From Eretmocerus hayati (lineage: Eukaryota; Arthropoda; Insecta; Hymenoptera; Aphelinidae): a stretch of DNA of 64,000 nt. The position numbers and the translations under genes are program-made. Shown piece after piece: positions 1 to 11,957 of this stretch (its first letter is position 1; every line of letters begins with the position of its first letter). The stretch is taken from contig CM056742.1 of the NCBI GenBank assembly GCA_029851415.1, positions 76,994,748 through 77,058,747 of the forward strand. Reading direction: 5' to 3'. The notes under the pieces are model-generated. The model saw only the letters and a program-made list of their open reading frames with translations. It had not been told where the DNA came from and did no database searches.

Positions 1-1780
1 GAATTTTGGATCGGTTTTGGCCATATTGAATGCAGAATCGCGCGATTGAGAACATGATATTTTTTTTCGAACCCGATGCCAATGCACAGATCTCTTTGAC
101 AGTCCGAATGATGTAGATGAGCCATTATTCCACTCATCATTGAGCATTAATATTTTCCAGCGATGTCAGGAACTAGACTAAATCACGAATCGAAGAATAC
201 TTGTTATCGTTATATGTGCATAGTCTGAATGAAAATGTATTATGGGACCCTGGGCCCTGGTGGCAATGCACGGATCTCTCCAAGGGCTCAGAAGCTGAGT
301 AATCTACATGATAATTGATTGCTATGATCCGTATCATTGAGAACACGCGGAATCTCAATTCGAACTCTGCATCTCGGACCGGTTGTGACCGTATCGAATG
401 CAGAATTCCTGAATTGAAAACATGATATTCCTTTTCCTTGTTCGTGATGCCAATGCACCAATCTCTCTGACAGTTCTGATGATGAGAAAGAGCAATCATT
501 CAACTTATCACTGAGAATCATTGTTTCGCAGCTTTCTCAGAAACAAGACTACAGTATGATTCCAAGAATACTCGTCATCGTTATATGTGCATAGTCTGAA
601 TGAAAATGTATCATGGACCCCTGGGCCTTGGCGGCAATGCACAGATCTCTCCAAGGGCTCGAAAGATGAGTAATTTACATGATGATTGATTGCTAGGATC
701 CGTATCATTGCAGAACTCGCGTAACCTCGATTCAAACTGTGAATTTCGGATCGGTTGTGACCGTATCGATTGCAGAATTCCCGAATTGGATGCATGATAT
801 TTCCTTCCTTGATCTCGATGCGAATGCACGGAGCTCTCTAACAGTTTGACAGGTGTATAATTGCAACTATTCAATTCATTACTGAGCATTGTTGTTTTGC
901 AGCGATATCAGAAACAAGACTGGAATACGAATTCAAGAATACTCGTAGTCGTCATAGGTGCATAGGATTGTCAATAAGAATGTAATATGGAACCCCGGGC
1001 GCTAGCGGCAATGCACAAACCTCTCCGTGGGCTCAAATGATGAGTAATCCACTTGACGATGATTGCTATGATCCTCATGTTTGGAGAACTCGTGAAACCT
1101 CGATTCGAACTTTGAATTTTGCATCGGTTGTGATCGTGTTGAATGCAGGATAGCGTGATTCAAGGACCCATGATTCATTTTTTCAATATTGAAACAATGC
1201 ACAGAGCTCCCTAACAGTTCGAATGATGTGAGAGAGCAACCATCAAACTCCTTGCCCAGTACTGATATTTCCCAATGACGTCAGAAACTAGACTACAGTA
1301 CGATTCCAAGAATACTCGAAATCGGCATAGGTGCATAGTCTGAATGAAAATGTATTATGGACCCCTGGTCCTTGACGGCAATGCACATATCTCTCCACGG
1401 GGTCAAATGATGATTAATTTACCTGATAATGAATTGCTATGATTTGTGTTATTGCAGAACTCGTGGATTCTTGATCTAAACCCTGAATCTCGGATCAGTT
1501 GTGACCGTATCCAATACAGGATCTCTGAATTGAATGCATAATATTTCCTTTCTTGATCTCGATGCCAATGCACAAAGCTCTCTGACAGTTCGAATGATGG
1601 AGAAGAGCCATCATTCCACTCATCACTGAGCATCATTATTTTCCAGCGATGTCAGGAACTAGACTACAGTACGATTCCAAGAATACTCGTAATCGTCATA
1701 GGGACATAGTCTGAATGAGAATGTATTATGGACCCCTGGGCTTTGGCGGCAATGCACGGATCTCTCCAAGGGCTGAAATG
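1..1780. repeat. Satellite array, ~371-bp monomer (about 4.8 copies)
   Basis: The landmark GATCGGTT...GACCG...GAATGCAG recurs at about 9, 378, 749, 1122 and 1494, giving spacings of 369-373 bp. Each monomer is an old dimer of roughly 180-190 bp halves: both halves carry a block of the form GGCAATGCACNGATCTCTC, followed by a CTC or CAG variant (for example near 270 and 448). Copies are moderately diverged. The array enters from before base 1 and ends at about 1770 within this block. Many short reading frames here are repeats of the monomer, not genes. Confidence 0.92.
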
Positions 1781-2110
1781 GCTCAACTTCAAAATTTGGG
1801 AAAGTCAGAATCCCGAAAAGAAAATTTCGGGAACGTCGTTATTTGGAACGAGCAAGATTCGTAAATGGACGATTTCAGAGCAATCATTCTCTGGAATATA
1901 AAAGTTCGTAATCATCACAATTCGGAAAACCATGATTCATAACGATCAGAATTCGGATGATGATGATTCCGAAATGTCTGTACTCGGCGTTGGCAAATTT
2001 CGGAATTCCGGATTTCGGTTTAGGCAAATTTCGGAAAACAGAATTTCGGAACAGGCAGAATTCGGAAAATATCGTGACCCATCCTTTGAGTCCTCGGCGT
2101 TCAGATAGGT
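1781..2110. repeat. Degenerate minisatellite based on AATTTCGGA
   Basis: The words ATTTCGGA, AATTCGGA and TTCGGGA recur irregularly every 12-25 bases, densest between 1930 and 2070 where TTCGGAA/TTCCGAA occur in both orientations. It adjoins the end of the satellite array. No coding potential is evident. Confidence 0.6.
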
Positions 2111-2494
2111 ATTGGAAATTGGGTTCGAAGATGTTCAATATGAGATTTGATCAATCGCCTGCCATGCCGTGCAAGTGAAGCTGGATATAATCAGTTTCTT
2201 CTGTGACTTCCAGAATTCCAAGGCTAGTCTCAAATGAGGTCAATCTCAAGTTCATCGAGAACATCTATAGTCTCTGTTTCCTTCCACTCAACATCTCAAT
2301 ATTTCATTGAGAGAAAGAGGGATTGACTGATTGATTGATGTCTTTCATTCGTCATGAGACAAAAGATATACCTACATGTTTACAGATATGCTACATATTT
2401 CTAAAGATGAATTCGATAGAAAATAAAGATGTAAAATACACATAACACAAGTCTTTTTGTCCAGGACAGGTATGTATCACAAATTGTGACTAGT
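2111..2494. other. No gene seen
   Basis: AT-rich sequence between the minisatellite and a TIR element. A short GATT-rich run (2325-2340) is the only pattern. Confidence 0.5.
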
Positions 2495-4332
2495 AATTGA
2501 GGGGTTGGGTGGAAGAAGGGCCTAATTACAAAACGGTAATTTCGAGAAAAACGATAAAAACCAATTGTATCTTGCCCGTGGCATGATTCGATGCCCATAC
2601 CTGGCTTATTTCAAAGGTAGTGGCATCCCCAAAACAACCGCACAGGAGTTGGAAGGTAGCTGTCGATTTTGAGAGGTATGCATCCATTCAAAAAAATGTA
2701 ATTAGGCCCTTTTTCCCAACACTGGGTCAATTTTTGGGATAGTTGGTCCACTAAAAGTTGGATAACGATGCGAAATCGAGTTCAATGGCCTCCAAATTTC
2801 ATCAGCATATCAATGTGTATGTTACACAAGATATGCAATTGCAATTTAACGCCTCAATGCATTTTCATCGAATCTGCACGTGAAAGATGGTTCCATTGAG
2901 TGTGTGAAACTGGAGTCACTCAATATTCACTTAGCATGTATGAGGATACTTATTTTGAATGCCAAAGAACATGATTTGATAGCCAGAATTGGTAGAAAAG
3001 AGATATGGAGGTCATAAGAATTCTTTTAAAACTTCTTCGTAAAAAATTAGGCCCTTTTTACCAATACCCCACCACTTAGGCCCTTTATCACGATATCGAT
3101 AGTGGAGTTAGGCCCTTTTGAATGAGTTTTTCCGGTGACTTAGGCCCTTTCTACCGAAACTGTTTTACTTAGGCCCTTTTTACCAATAATGTTGCACTTA
3201 GGCACTTTTCACTAATACTGTTGCACTTAGGCACTTTTTACCAATACTGTTGCACTTAGGCCCTTTTTACCAGTGCTTCTGCGTTGAGGCTATTTTCATC
3301 AATACTCTCGCACTTGGGCCCTTTTTTCGAACAAAATTCTCATGTTGCTTGGGCTCTTTAAGAAAATCTTCGAGGTCTTGGTGACTTTGTGGGTACCTCT
3401 CCCTTGAAGTGAGTTACACCGGCTATCAATTGACATCACTTTTAGAGACATCAGACGACGCGCATACACAAGAGATGCAAATACTGAATTGGAATTCGTT
3501 TTGGAGATAACTTTTTGCATTTTTGACCACTTCCACCGCAAAAACTGATAATTTTCGAAATGATTTCACTGTAACATGACCCGGCAAACACGATGAAGTG
3601 GTTAACTAACGTCTTGATTACAGGTAACATGGTTAGAAATCAATTCTTATCTTTTATGAATTTTCTTAGAGGCCTCAATCACAGGTTATCGATATAAGAA
3701 TACTGCTCTCCTATTTGTCGAAGTTCCGAAGATATGTCGAAAAAAATCAGGTTGTTTCATTGAAATCCATCGGAACACGATTTTACTAATGGAACGCTGG
3801 TTTTCAACTTTTTTGAGGATTACTTAGAATACCGTACGACACAGAGATGACCTTGGGACGTTAGAAAGCTCTTTCTCCACTCAAATCTAATAAAATAGTG
3901 AGGTCATGCTTTTCTCTTCAAAATAATTGGCGAACCATTCGTGTCCAATGGTGCAGCATCGTAGTTAGACGATTCGACGATTCATTCTTACCCGTCAAAA
4001 CTATACAACTAGCTGGCCAAGGAGTCTGGCCGGGTCTAACTGCCTTCAGATAATAGACAGAGGATCTAACTCTCATCATACAATCGATAAAAGGGCCTAA
4101 CTCCCATCATATTATCGACAAAAGGGCCTAAGTGCACTTAGGCCGTTTTATCGAATATGTAAAAGGGCTTAAGTGCACTTAGGCTCTTTTTCTGATCTAT
4201 GGGGTTTTTCGAAATTTATGGAAAAACAACTTTCATGGGGTGATACATCATGGTTCAAGGGTTCAAAAAAGCGGTAAGCCGGAAGAAGGGCCTAAGTGCA
4301 CTTAGGCCTTTTTTCCACCCACCCCCTCAATT
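2495..4332. mobile_element. TIR element, copy 1 (AATTGAGGGG... termini)
   Basis: Begins AATTGAGGGGTTGGGTGG and ends with the matching inverted repeat CCACCCACCCCCTCAATT. Next to both ends lies GGGCCTAA/TTAGGCCC sequence. Two further copies sit in the palindrome arms (29066-31764 and 49951-52649). This copy lacks the ~900-bp insertion those copies carry: here GTGGGTACCTCTC runs directly into GAAGTGAGTTACACC near 3400. No transposase is recognisable. Clear target duplications are not seen for this copy. Superfamily unassigned. Confidence 0.8.
3045..3330. repeat. ~29-bp minisatellite inside TIR element
   Basis: Units of the form CTTAGGCCCTTTTTACCAAT plus TACTGTTGCA repeat about eight times with substitutions. 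The same array exists in the arm copies (about 30955-31215 and 50500-50760). Confidence 0.85.
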
Positions 4333-5036
4333 TGAGTTTCGAACACGTATGAATGAGATGAAGGGCATGCGCTCACGGTAAATATGAGTCATAGTCGTCT
4401 TCAGTCAGGTGACGGAAGGTCACGTATCACTAATAGAGGATGAGCCTGAACCTGTCATAAATTGAAGCAGTACTTCGTTTCTCTGTCAATCTTCTGGGGA
4501 GAATGTGTCAACAAGAAATCTCTTGAGGCCTCTGTAAACAACAATATCTTCTCCAGCTTCCGAAAGCCCGGAGAAAGAAAGTTCCACAAATGAGCACTGA
4601 AAGATAATGTAAAATCCGTGAAGCGGATTATTATTTGAATTGAATTAAAATTTGAAATCTTCGATGATTATATCATCTGAATAAACATAAATATTTTTGG
4701 GATACGACGTCTGTAAGAAAAGGTGAGGTTTTTTAATCATAATTACTCAATAAAATAAACTAAATAAATCCATTTATTCATGAAAATGACTCTAACATTA
4801 TAAAAAAATAATTGAATCACCACATGTGATATTTCGTTTAAACATTTAAATTTCCAAACAGTCACTCCATGCTTGTACATAAAAAATTATCTTATTGTTG
4901 CATGACTTACTTTGTGCAGCGACGAACAATTGCCTATCTAACAAGAATTTACTTTGAAAAAATAATACTGACTCTACAATTTTGATCTGAAATATAAGAT
5001 GAAAAGAATTAATAAAACAATACCTAGCTAAACCCG
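4333..5036. other. No gene seen
   Basis: AT-rich, with poly-A/T runs at 4740-4990. No exon-like segment or repeat family recognised. Confidence 0.5.
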
Positions 5037-5127
5037 AAGCACATGGTTTCTGCTAAAAGCAGTGGCCGGTGTGCTTGTTAAGACCATCAGACGTGGTTTC
5101 TACTAAAAGTAGTGGCCGGTGTCTGAT
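5037..5127. ncRNA. Two tandem structured hairpin units with covarying stems
   Basis: Unit A is 5037-5076 and unit B 5086-5127. Each has an outer 7-bp stem (A: AAGCACA/TGTGCTT; B: ATCAGAC/GTCTGAT), a shared internal loop (TGGTTT on the 5' side, TGGCCGG on the 3' side) and an inner 5-bp stem with AAA loop (A: CTGCT/AGCAG; B: CTACT/AGTAG). Outer stems differ almost completely in sequence yet both pair perfectly, and the inner stem has a compensated G-C to A-T change. That pattern suggests a conserved fold, in RNA or single-stranded DNA. Strand and function are unknown; it could also be the subterminal structure of an unrecognised mobile element. Confidence 0.6.
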
Positions 5128-6719
5128 GACTTTCGACAAGATAGAAAATCCATTACCTGCTTATGGCAGGAAGGATTAGCGAAAACAATTACTGACTGGA
5201 AGTCCGAACTGAGATGCCAAATGCCGTCAAAATCGACGGTAATGGTTAATATGGATATATAATTCATATGTGAGTAATCTCGTAAGCCACCTATCGGCGA
5301 GATATCGAACATCAATTTTACGAGATCCGAAGTTAGCGGGTGATTTGAATTGGTAATTAAAAATTTCAATGATAACTTGAATTTCCATAATTGAATATTG
5401 ATGAAATTGATATCGTAGTTTCTTCTTCTAGGTTGCAGCGTGTCTGGATTAGTTACTCGATGATCCAATAGTATTTCCATAGAAAATCATCATAAGAAAG
5501 TCCCATGGATTTTGAACCTGGCGCCATTGCTCATGCGCAGTAGGGTCAATCAGATTGGCCAATCAAGAGATAGCGATGCGATAGCAGACGACATCAATTC
5601 ATCCAGTGCATCAACATATGGTTTGTGGTTATGACAGGTGATTGTTTACATCAAGTCAACAAGCAGCTGGGTATTGTAAGTGTGGCAAAATAATTATAAA
5701 TAAACTGCAACATTGGGTAAGTCCACCTGTAACATATCTATAAAAGCATGTGTGAGCATATCATGGGTGTTAGTACTCATGATATGATGTGATATTGAAT
5801 ATTAGTGTTTTGGTGATAGATGTTGATGAGTGATTTTGCAACTAATGAACTAACTATTGTTTTTGCATGATGATAACATTATATGGGTTGGGTACTAATA
5901 ATTTATGTAGTGCTGATGTCAGGGAATTGATTCCTCATGTGATTTTACAGTGGAACTTGGTGCGTCAACTGGGAAGGATGGCCCATGTTATGGGCCAGAG
6001 GCATCAGTTGAGCTGCGTTGGACCATCACCATCATCAGATGGGAGCCAAGGTACAGAATCTACATCATTTCCTCAGGATAGATGGGATTCTAGGATTCAG
6101 AAGGAAAAATAGGTATGGATTTTTTACTATTTTTGATCTACCAATGTAAAGTTTTGTTTTACTATTTATATATGGACTTGCTCAATCATAAATGTTGAGT
6201 GAGTATAAAATATGATCAGCTGATGGCTGTCACATTATATGTGCAAGTATATGCACTGACAACTATTATGAATATGGTCAGAGTGAATGAGACTGAATGA
6301 AATGGCTTTCGCATGAATTCTTTTCTATTACTAATGTTTCTTTTCCTACTAATAAAAAATGAAATATATTATCAAATACTAATTTATGTTTTTGTTTCAT
6401 GTTGCTGATAACACCTGATGTCAGAAATCCAAGTTTGGCTTCCTGATTACCTGAAGTTGTTCCAGACTCCTGCTTTTTGCCTAAATCCATCATTCGACTA
6501 CCACCGCTGGACCAATATATGATAGGCAAGTACTTCAGGGATAGGTAACTTGTATCAGACATGCTTCTATTGTTAATTAAGGTTAATCTACTTGAATAGG
6601 GACTGTTAATAACTAATATATTTGTTTTAGGTGCTGACCACTAAATATCTAATCAAGCCTTAAACCAAACTATAAATATCAATATCTCCATTCGCGTAAA
6701 CTAAATAATTTAAACATAT
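5128..6719. other. No supported gene
   Basis: Open frames here (for example 5103-5480 on - and 5867-6112 on +) have no recognisable domain. A short exon-like piece on the - strand near 6422-6492 (acceptor GGTCCAG, donor TTCAG|GTAAT) reads SRMMDLGKKQESGTTS, but it has no phase-compatible neighbours. I leave it unannotated. Confidence 0.4.
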
Positions 6720-7431
6720 TCAAAATTGCCCAAACGTGAGCGTTGCAGCACATTGAATTTGGCGAGATCTTCGTCCATATGCAAGTCTCATTTTGGGAAC
6801 TTTGAGTACCCGTTCTTATGCATCACCGCGTGCGGGGCGTTCGGATTGGTGCTTGGTGAACATCGCAGCTAGGTAGCCAGGTTTTCCCGAGTGCATAGAT
6901 CATATGCATCAACAGAGCTGCGATAAGTACATTATCCGCGAATTAGTACCAACCCAAACGCTCCGTGAACGGGGTGATGTGCTCGTCTCTCCTAAAATCG
7001 AGAATATATCTCACACATGAGTTGCTTAGTCTCTGTATCCGTTGCCGCATTTCGTCCGTGGCGTCGAGGTACACGACCGCGCAATAATCTAGGTGCGGTT
7101 GAACCAATGACTCGACTAGGCGAATTCGGAGAGGTCTGGTGATACACGCCCTGAAAACCCGCAAACCGTATGGGGCTTCGTTGACTTTCTTGGTTACTTG
7201 ATCAACGTGCGGTTTCCGCGTCGGTTCACTGTCAAGTGTAACACCAAGACTCACGACCGTGTCACTGAATGGAATGGACCCCCCAGGACCCCCATCCTGT
7301 GTTTCAACCCCTGCCGAGTTCATTCTCTTCAGATCTTTGATATTTCTAGAGAGAGATATAGAGAAATCGATCTTTGCCCTCGATGTCAATTGCGCGAGGT
7401 TTTGATCAGGATCCTTTGAAACGACTTGCAT
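6720..7431 (-). pseudogene. Non-LTR (LINE) retrotransposon reverse transcriptase, 3' fragment
   Basis: The frame 7431-6943 contains the C-terminal part of a LINE reverse transcriptase: VVSLGVTLDSEPTRKPHV, then LVQPHLDYCAVVYLDA, QRIQRLSNSCVRYI and RRDEHITPFTERLGW. These blocks are typical of Jockey/CR1-type elements. After the stop at 6943 homology resumes in another frame (6875-6720: YLAAMFTKHQSERPARGDA, a stop, then VPKMRLAYGRRS). So the relic carries a frameshift and an internal stop. The YxDD catalytic region and upstream endonuclease are absent. It is a dead 5'-truncated copy, with no target duplication identified. Confidence 0.85.
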
Positions 7432-10400
7432 GCGCAGAAAACTGTCGCATTCTGATTGGGCGAAAAATCAAATTGTGAAAAATCGCTCGAAACTCATCTT
7501 GGAGTACAAGACTAAGGATGAAACATTTTTTTCGAAAGGAACGTCAAATCTTACATGGAAAATTGTGTTTTCAGAATTGTTTCAAGACTGGGTTTTTGAG
7601 AAAATAATCAGAAGGTGATTTTTACCGAATCTCCCATGTATAGGATAGTTCACATGAAAAATAATTTTTCAAGTCATATTTTTTGATAGATTTTTTTCTC
7701 AGCTGCTAAATGCGTTCAACCGCGTGTCGGTATCTTGTGCCGTTTCAGAGCTATAGCAGTTTTTGTGTGAAAAAGTCAGAATTCTTTTCATAGAAAAAAA
7801 TGCAAACGTTATATCAACTTGCTCATCAACTAAGCTAAGAAATTTTTTGGGATCATAGTGACCGTTTGTTCCTCATATTTTGAGGTGAATGGTCGGTGAA
7901 AAATCACGAAGAAAAGATTTGGAACACCATGTTCATTCGACCATTCTTTTCACGTGGATCTAACTACTCTGAAGTCGTTTTCAGTTCCGGCTTGAGATCT
8001 ACAAAATGAGCTATCATATCTATATACGTACTGCAGTCGACTGGTTGCTGATACATCAAATGATGTTTTTTGGCGAGCAAGAGTGGCTTAGATTCACCTG
8101 TCTCCCCCCTCTCTAAAACACCGTTAGGAATGTACAAGCTGCTACCTCCAGGGATCGCAATGTATTAGAATACTCAAAGAGCAATCTTGTTCGTAATTAG
8201 AATGCAGAGAGATCAGGAGTAGATCTTGATACTCACTGTCGATCTACGCTTTGACCATAAAAATGATGTTGATGTAATTTTGATGCACTTATTCTACTCA
8301 CAAATGAGGTTGAGTATCTCTTTGTGCTGCTATCAGTGAGGCAAATTGTTGGGTCAACCTATGACGGAAGGAGAATTGATATAAGAGCTTCTGAAAAATA
8401 AACGAAATCAAGTCTAGGATAATCCAGTTCCCCAACCTTCGACAAATCGGAATACATATAAAGCGATTCCTGTATGAGGAAGATCAGTACTTCGATCACC
8501 AAGCCACTTAGGCTAGGTGTCGTTGGGATCTCTTCAAACTTCCTGAAGACCCGGATCTGCGAAGGAAAGGCAACACGCACCAACATCAAGCCAAGAATCC
8601 AATTTTTTCTTAGAGTCTCATCTAATTACCTCTCACCATCCCCATAAAAAATCCTTCCGTATGCGACTTCGAGATTTCGAGGAACTTTGAAGGTACAATA
8701 GTTGAATTGAATTTCTCCAAGATCAATTTAGGTCACCAAAAAACAGCAGTTTTGCTGTTTCAATTTAGAGTACCAGTGACCAAGAGGTAACACCACAAAC
8801 ATCATTATGACAACCATGGAAAGTCAAATACTACGGGGAAGATTGCGAGCATATTCGAGATACCCTAATGGTTGAACTCATTGACCCTAAACAAAACAGA
8901 ATAACGTGGCACGCTGTTGATCACACACGTGATGAGATGAAGCACGAATTTTCATCAGTAGTATATTCTTCCGTTCTCCCATTCACCCAGCAACGTCTCT
9001 CGATCGACGATAAGCACCGTGAGCTCGGGGTACAGTGTCGATGATGATGTAAATATATGAATACTTTCATTTCGATTTTCTGATACAAAATTCGAAAGCA
9101 GGGCATAATTAAGACAACGCACAGTGTAAATGCGCACATATTGAACTGAGAGTCACAAAAAAATCGCAGCGCTATTATTGTCATATATATATATATATAT
9201 ATTGTCAGCAGCCTGCATTTTTTATTGCATCAAGTGTTTTTCTGGAGGTGTCTCCTCAACAAGGTTGCAAGCTACACCGTCTAACATGAGCTCAGCAGTA
9301 TACTCAGGCTTTTCGAAAAATAGTTTAGCTAGCAATTTACCCTAAAATGTTAAAGTACAAGTTGCCAACTTCCACACCTGGTACAGTTACTCAATTTATC
9401 CTCAAAATATTTGCGTATTATGAAAATTATGTAAACACATTTGATTTTCGAAGTTTTCTAACAAATATGATCGTATGAGATTTTAATAATTTTGTTATCT
9501 GTATTAAGATGTATCATATCAATCCAGAGGTGCTGCGTGGATTTCTTCAACGAAAAGAATGAGAGGTGATTCGAATATTGATGAGATTCTTGTTGCCGTC
9601 GTCGTCATAGTCTCGTATTCAGGAAATTTTCTCAGCAAACATATTTTCAATTCGAAAGGACCATTCGTTAATTTCTATTCCCAAAAAATGATGAAACATC
9701 ATCTTGTAATGTAATATGTATTCATTACGTGGTCAACATTGCGAGAAATTGGATTTGAAATTTCGTCATTTCTTTTTCGACGAAGCAAAACGTTATCTAA
9801 AAATCTCGTGAATCAATCTAGTAGGAATGTACATGTCCCATATTTCCATAGAGATGTAAAAAGTTGTCAAGAAGTGAATGAGAAGCATCGGTTTCAAATT
9901 CTTTTGAATATATAATGCTCATTTTGAAACGAATGCTCAAATGACAAATTAGGATATCCCTTCAGTTCCATTCGTTGAGACAACATCGATTCTACCTCCA
10001 ATATTCGATGGCCTGCAATGTATAGAAGATGAACGCAAACCTCGTATTTGCTTCAAACCATCCATGAATTCATTCGCTATTTCAATGAATCAACCAAGAG
10101 AATTAGAGCAGCCTTGTGGACGATTTTTATTGAACTTTTTTCTGGTATTTGATAAGCGGAGACAGAGGACGAACATAATCCTAACACTTGTTATCACACA
10201 TAGGCATTTTTGTCGATGGTCCACCAGTGAAGTTCACTATCTGCGTGTGTAAGATCTCTCTTCCTATCACTACGCTGGGCAGGGCATTGTTCTCTGAAAA
10301 TGGAGGTTGACGTGTAATGTATCACAAATCAATCAATTAATAATGTGAGTGATGAATGAGAGATTCGTATTCGTCTGAGTTCAGAACCAACTGCGTTCAA

Positions 10401-10826
10401 AGATTGGATTCAATTACATTTCCGAAAATGTTGATGTGAGAGAATTAAAAATTCATATCATGAGCGGTTGAGCATTTAGTTAATGATATATGAATCGATC
10501 GATCCGCATCGTTATTTTTGACGAACCCGTACACTCGTAGATATTAAACTATATATTCTAATCCAATAGCTTTGCAAGAGCTCAATTTAAAGAGTAACAA
10601 ACACCAACTCAAGCTCGACTGACCTAGCCTTCAAGTAAGAATTGACTTAGCAAGTCGCTCAAAATGATAGAACATCAAGGATTTAGCGATACTTTCCTCG
10701 ATGATAACTCATCATTGTTACATGAAGGTTCACTGTGAATGGATAATGAATATGTACTCTGACAAATTTTCTAGCTACATCACTTAGCTTCCTTCTTATT
10801 TTCTTACTTATGTCAATAATACGCAC
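7432..10826. other. No gene seen
   Basis: Long AT-rich stretch with only short, unrecognisable open frames and a dinucleotide run at 9183-9202. No splice-consistent exon chain was found on either strand. Confidence 0.45.
9183..9202. repeat. (AT)n microsatellite
   Basis: About ten AT dinucleotides without interruption. Confidence 0.95.
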
Positions 10827-11315
10827 AGGCTCTACAACTTCCACGGAGGAAGACTATCTTCCTGTATGGAGCTTTTTGCAGGAAGTATTTTTTTGCCGGA
10901 CCGTTTTGTTGCAGTGAGGATAGTACCACGGCTGAGGGGCGATTTTGGTGGTCTGGAACGTTGCATGCTCCTAATTTCGATCAAACTTCGTTCCTTAAGG
11001 ACCATCCGTGCACTGATATTATGTTCAACACTTTTTTGCACAAGTTGTGTCACAAAGATGTAGCAATAGGAGCAATCGTAACACCCCTTGAAAATTACTC
11101 ATGGTAAGCGCAGTTTCTTGTATTCCTAGTGCGTCCATCATCATGTGACGATTGAATCCCCAACTCACAGTGATTATTGTAGAAGAATCAAGTTTTAATC
11201 AGATGCAAAGTTATCCTTCATTTCAGTTGACTCTGTTTCTGATCAGTGTTTCCGAATACTCATTAATAATAGTCTCCTCATCAGAACTACATAGAGCGTG
11301 GAAGTTGGAGAACCT
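10827..11315. mobile_element. Putative short TIR element, copy 1
   Basis: Left end AGGCTCTACAACTTCCACGG; right end, read in reverse complement, AGGTTCTCCAACTTCCACGC. A related element follows at 11455-11957 at ~640-bp spacing, and similarity continues past the right ends (GTCTCCTC.TCAGAACTAC before, CTATGCAT after). This could equally be a diverged tandem duplication that includes a TIR pair. No transposase. Confidence 0.45.
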
Positions 11316-11430
11316 ATGCATAATCTTGAGTAACCATCTTGGTGATTCGAACTTGCTTGACACCTGACTACGAACCTCTATTTTTTAGTTGCTTCTGCTA
11401 TTTACTGACTAACTCCCGACATTCCCGATC

Positions 11431-11453
11431 ACACACACACACACACACACACA
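11431..11453. repeat. (AC)n microsatellite
   Basis: Eleven AC dinucleotides directly abutting the left end of the second putative TIR element. Confidence 0.95.
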
Positions 11454-11454
11454 G

Positions 11455-11957
11455 AGGTTCTATAACTCCCACGGAGGAAGGCCAATTATCTGGACTCTCT
11501 TCATCACTAGTTCCATTTGGTTGTCTCTCTTGTCGATGAAAAGAATTTTAGAGCAGTGTCTATCGTAGTGAGAATGGTTCATGATCAGATGGGCAGTGAT
11601 GGTTGATCTTTGAAATTGATTTGAATCAAACTACTCTCTTCAAGTACCTTGCTTGTATTAGTATGCTTTACAAATCTTTGACCCCAATCGAGATGAAGTC
11701 ACTGTGGAGATCTCGTAACTTCACCCGAGAGGTTCGTTATAGCATGTATTTCTCTGTCCATCAATTCTTCATCATTTCAATTCTAAAACATTCATTTCAG
11801 TGACACAAAAAAACTGTCATTACAAAACAAAGAGTCATCTCAACTGTCAGATGGCTATGTTTGATTTGTCAAATTTTTCTGCGCATCTATAATCATGCCA
11901 AGATGAAAGTATAGTCTCCTCGTCAGAACTACAATGAGCATGGGAGTTGAAGAACCT
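11455..11957. mobile_element. Putative short TIR element, copy 2
   Basis: Left end AGGTTCTATAACTCCCACGG; right end in reverse complement AGGTTCTTCAACTCCCATGC. Similar in length and termini to the 10827-11315 element. The interior is only weakly alignable. Confidence 0.45.

Noticed and set aside
173..1636. Series of similar ~80-100-codon open frames on the - strand
   Set aside because: They repeat with the satellite period and are by-products of the 371-bp monomer.
3045..3330. Insect telomere (TTAGG)n repeats
   Set aside because: TTAGG occurs only as part of a ~29-bp CTTAGGCCC unit, not as pentamer runs.
3045..3330. CRISPR array
   Set aside because: Units are contiguous and imperfect with no unique spacers, in a eukaryotic transposon context.
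5122..5128. CTGATGA core of a hammerhead ribozyme next to the tandem hairpins
   Set aside because: The required stem II followed directly by GAAA and the third stem are not in place; the nearest GAAA lies several bases too far.
6278..6562. Possible exon on the - strand (GGSRMMDLGKKQESGTTSG)
   Set aside because: It has plausible splice sites but its phase is not compatible with the MULE tail exons and no partner exons were found.
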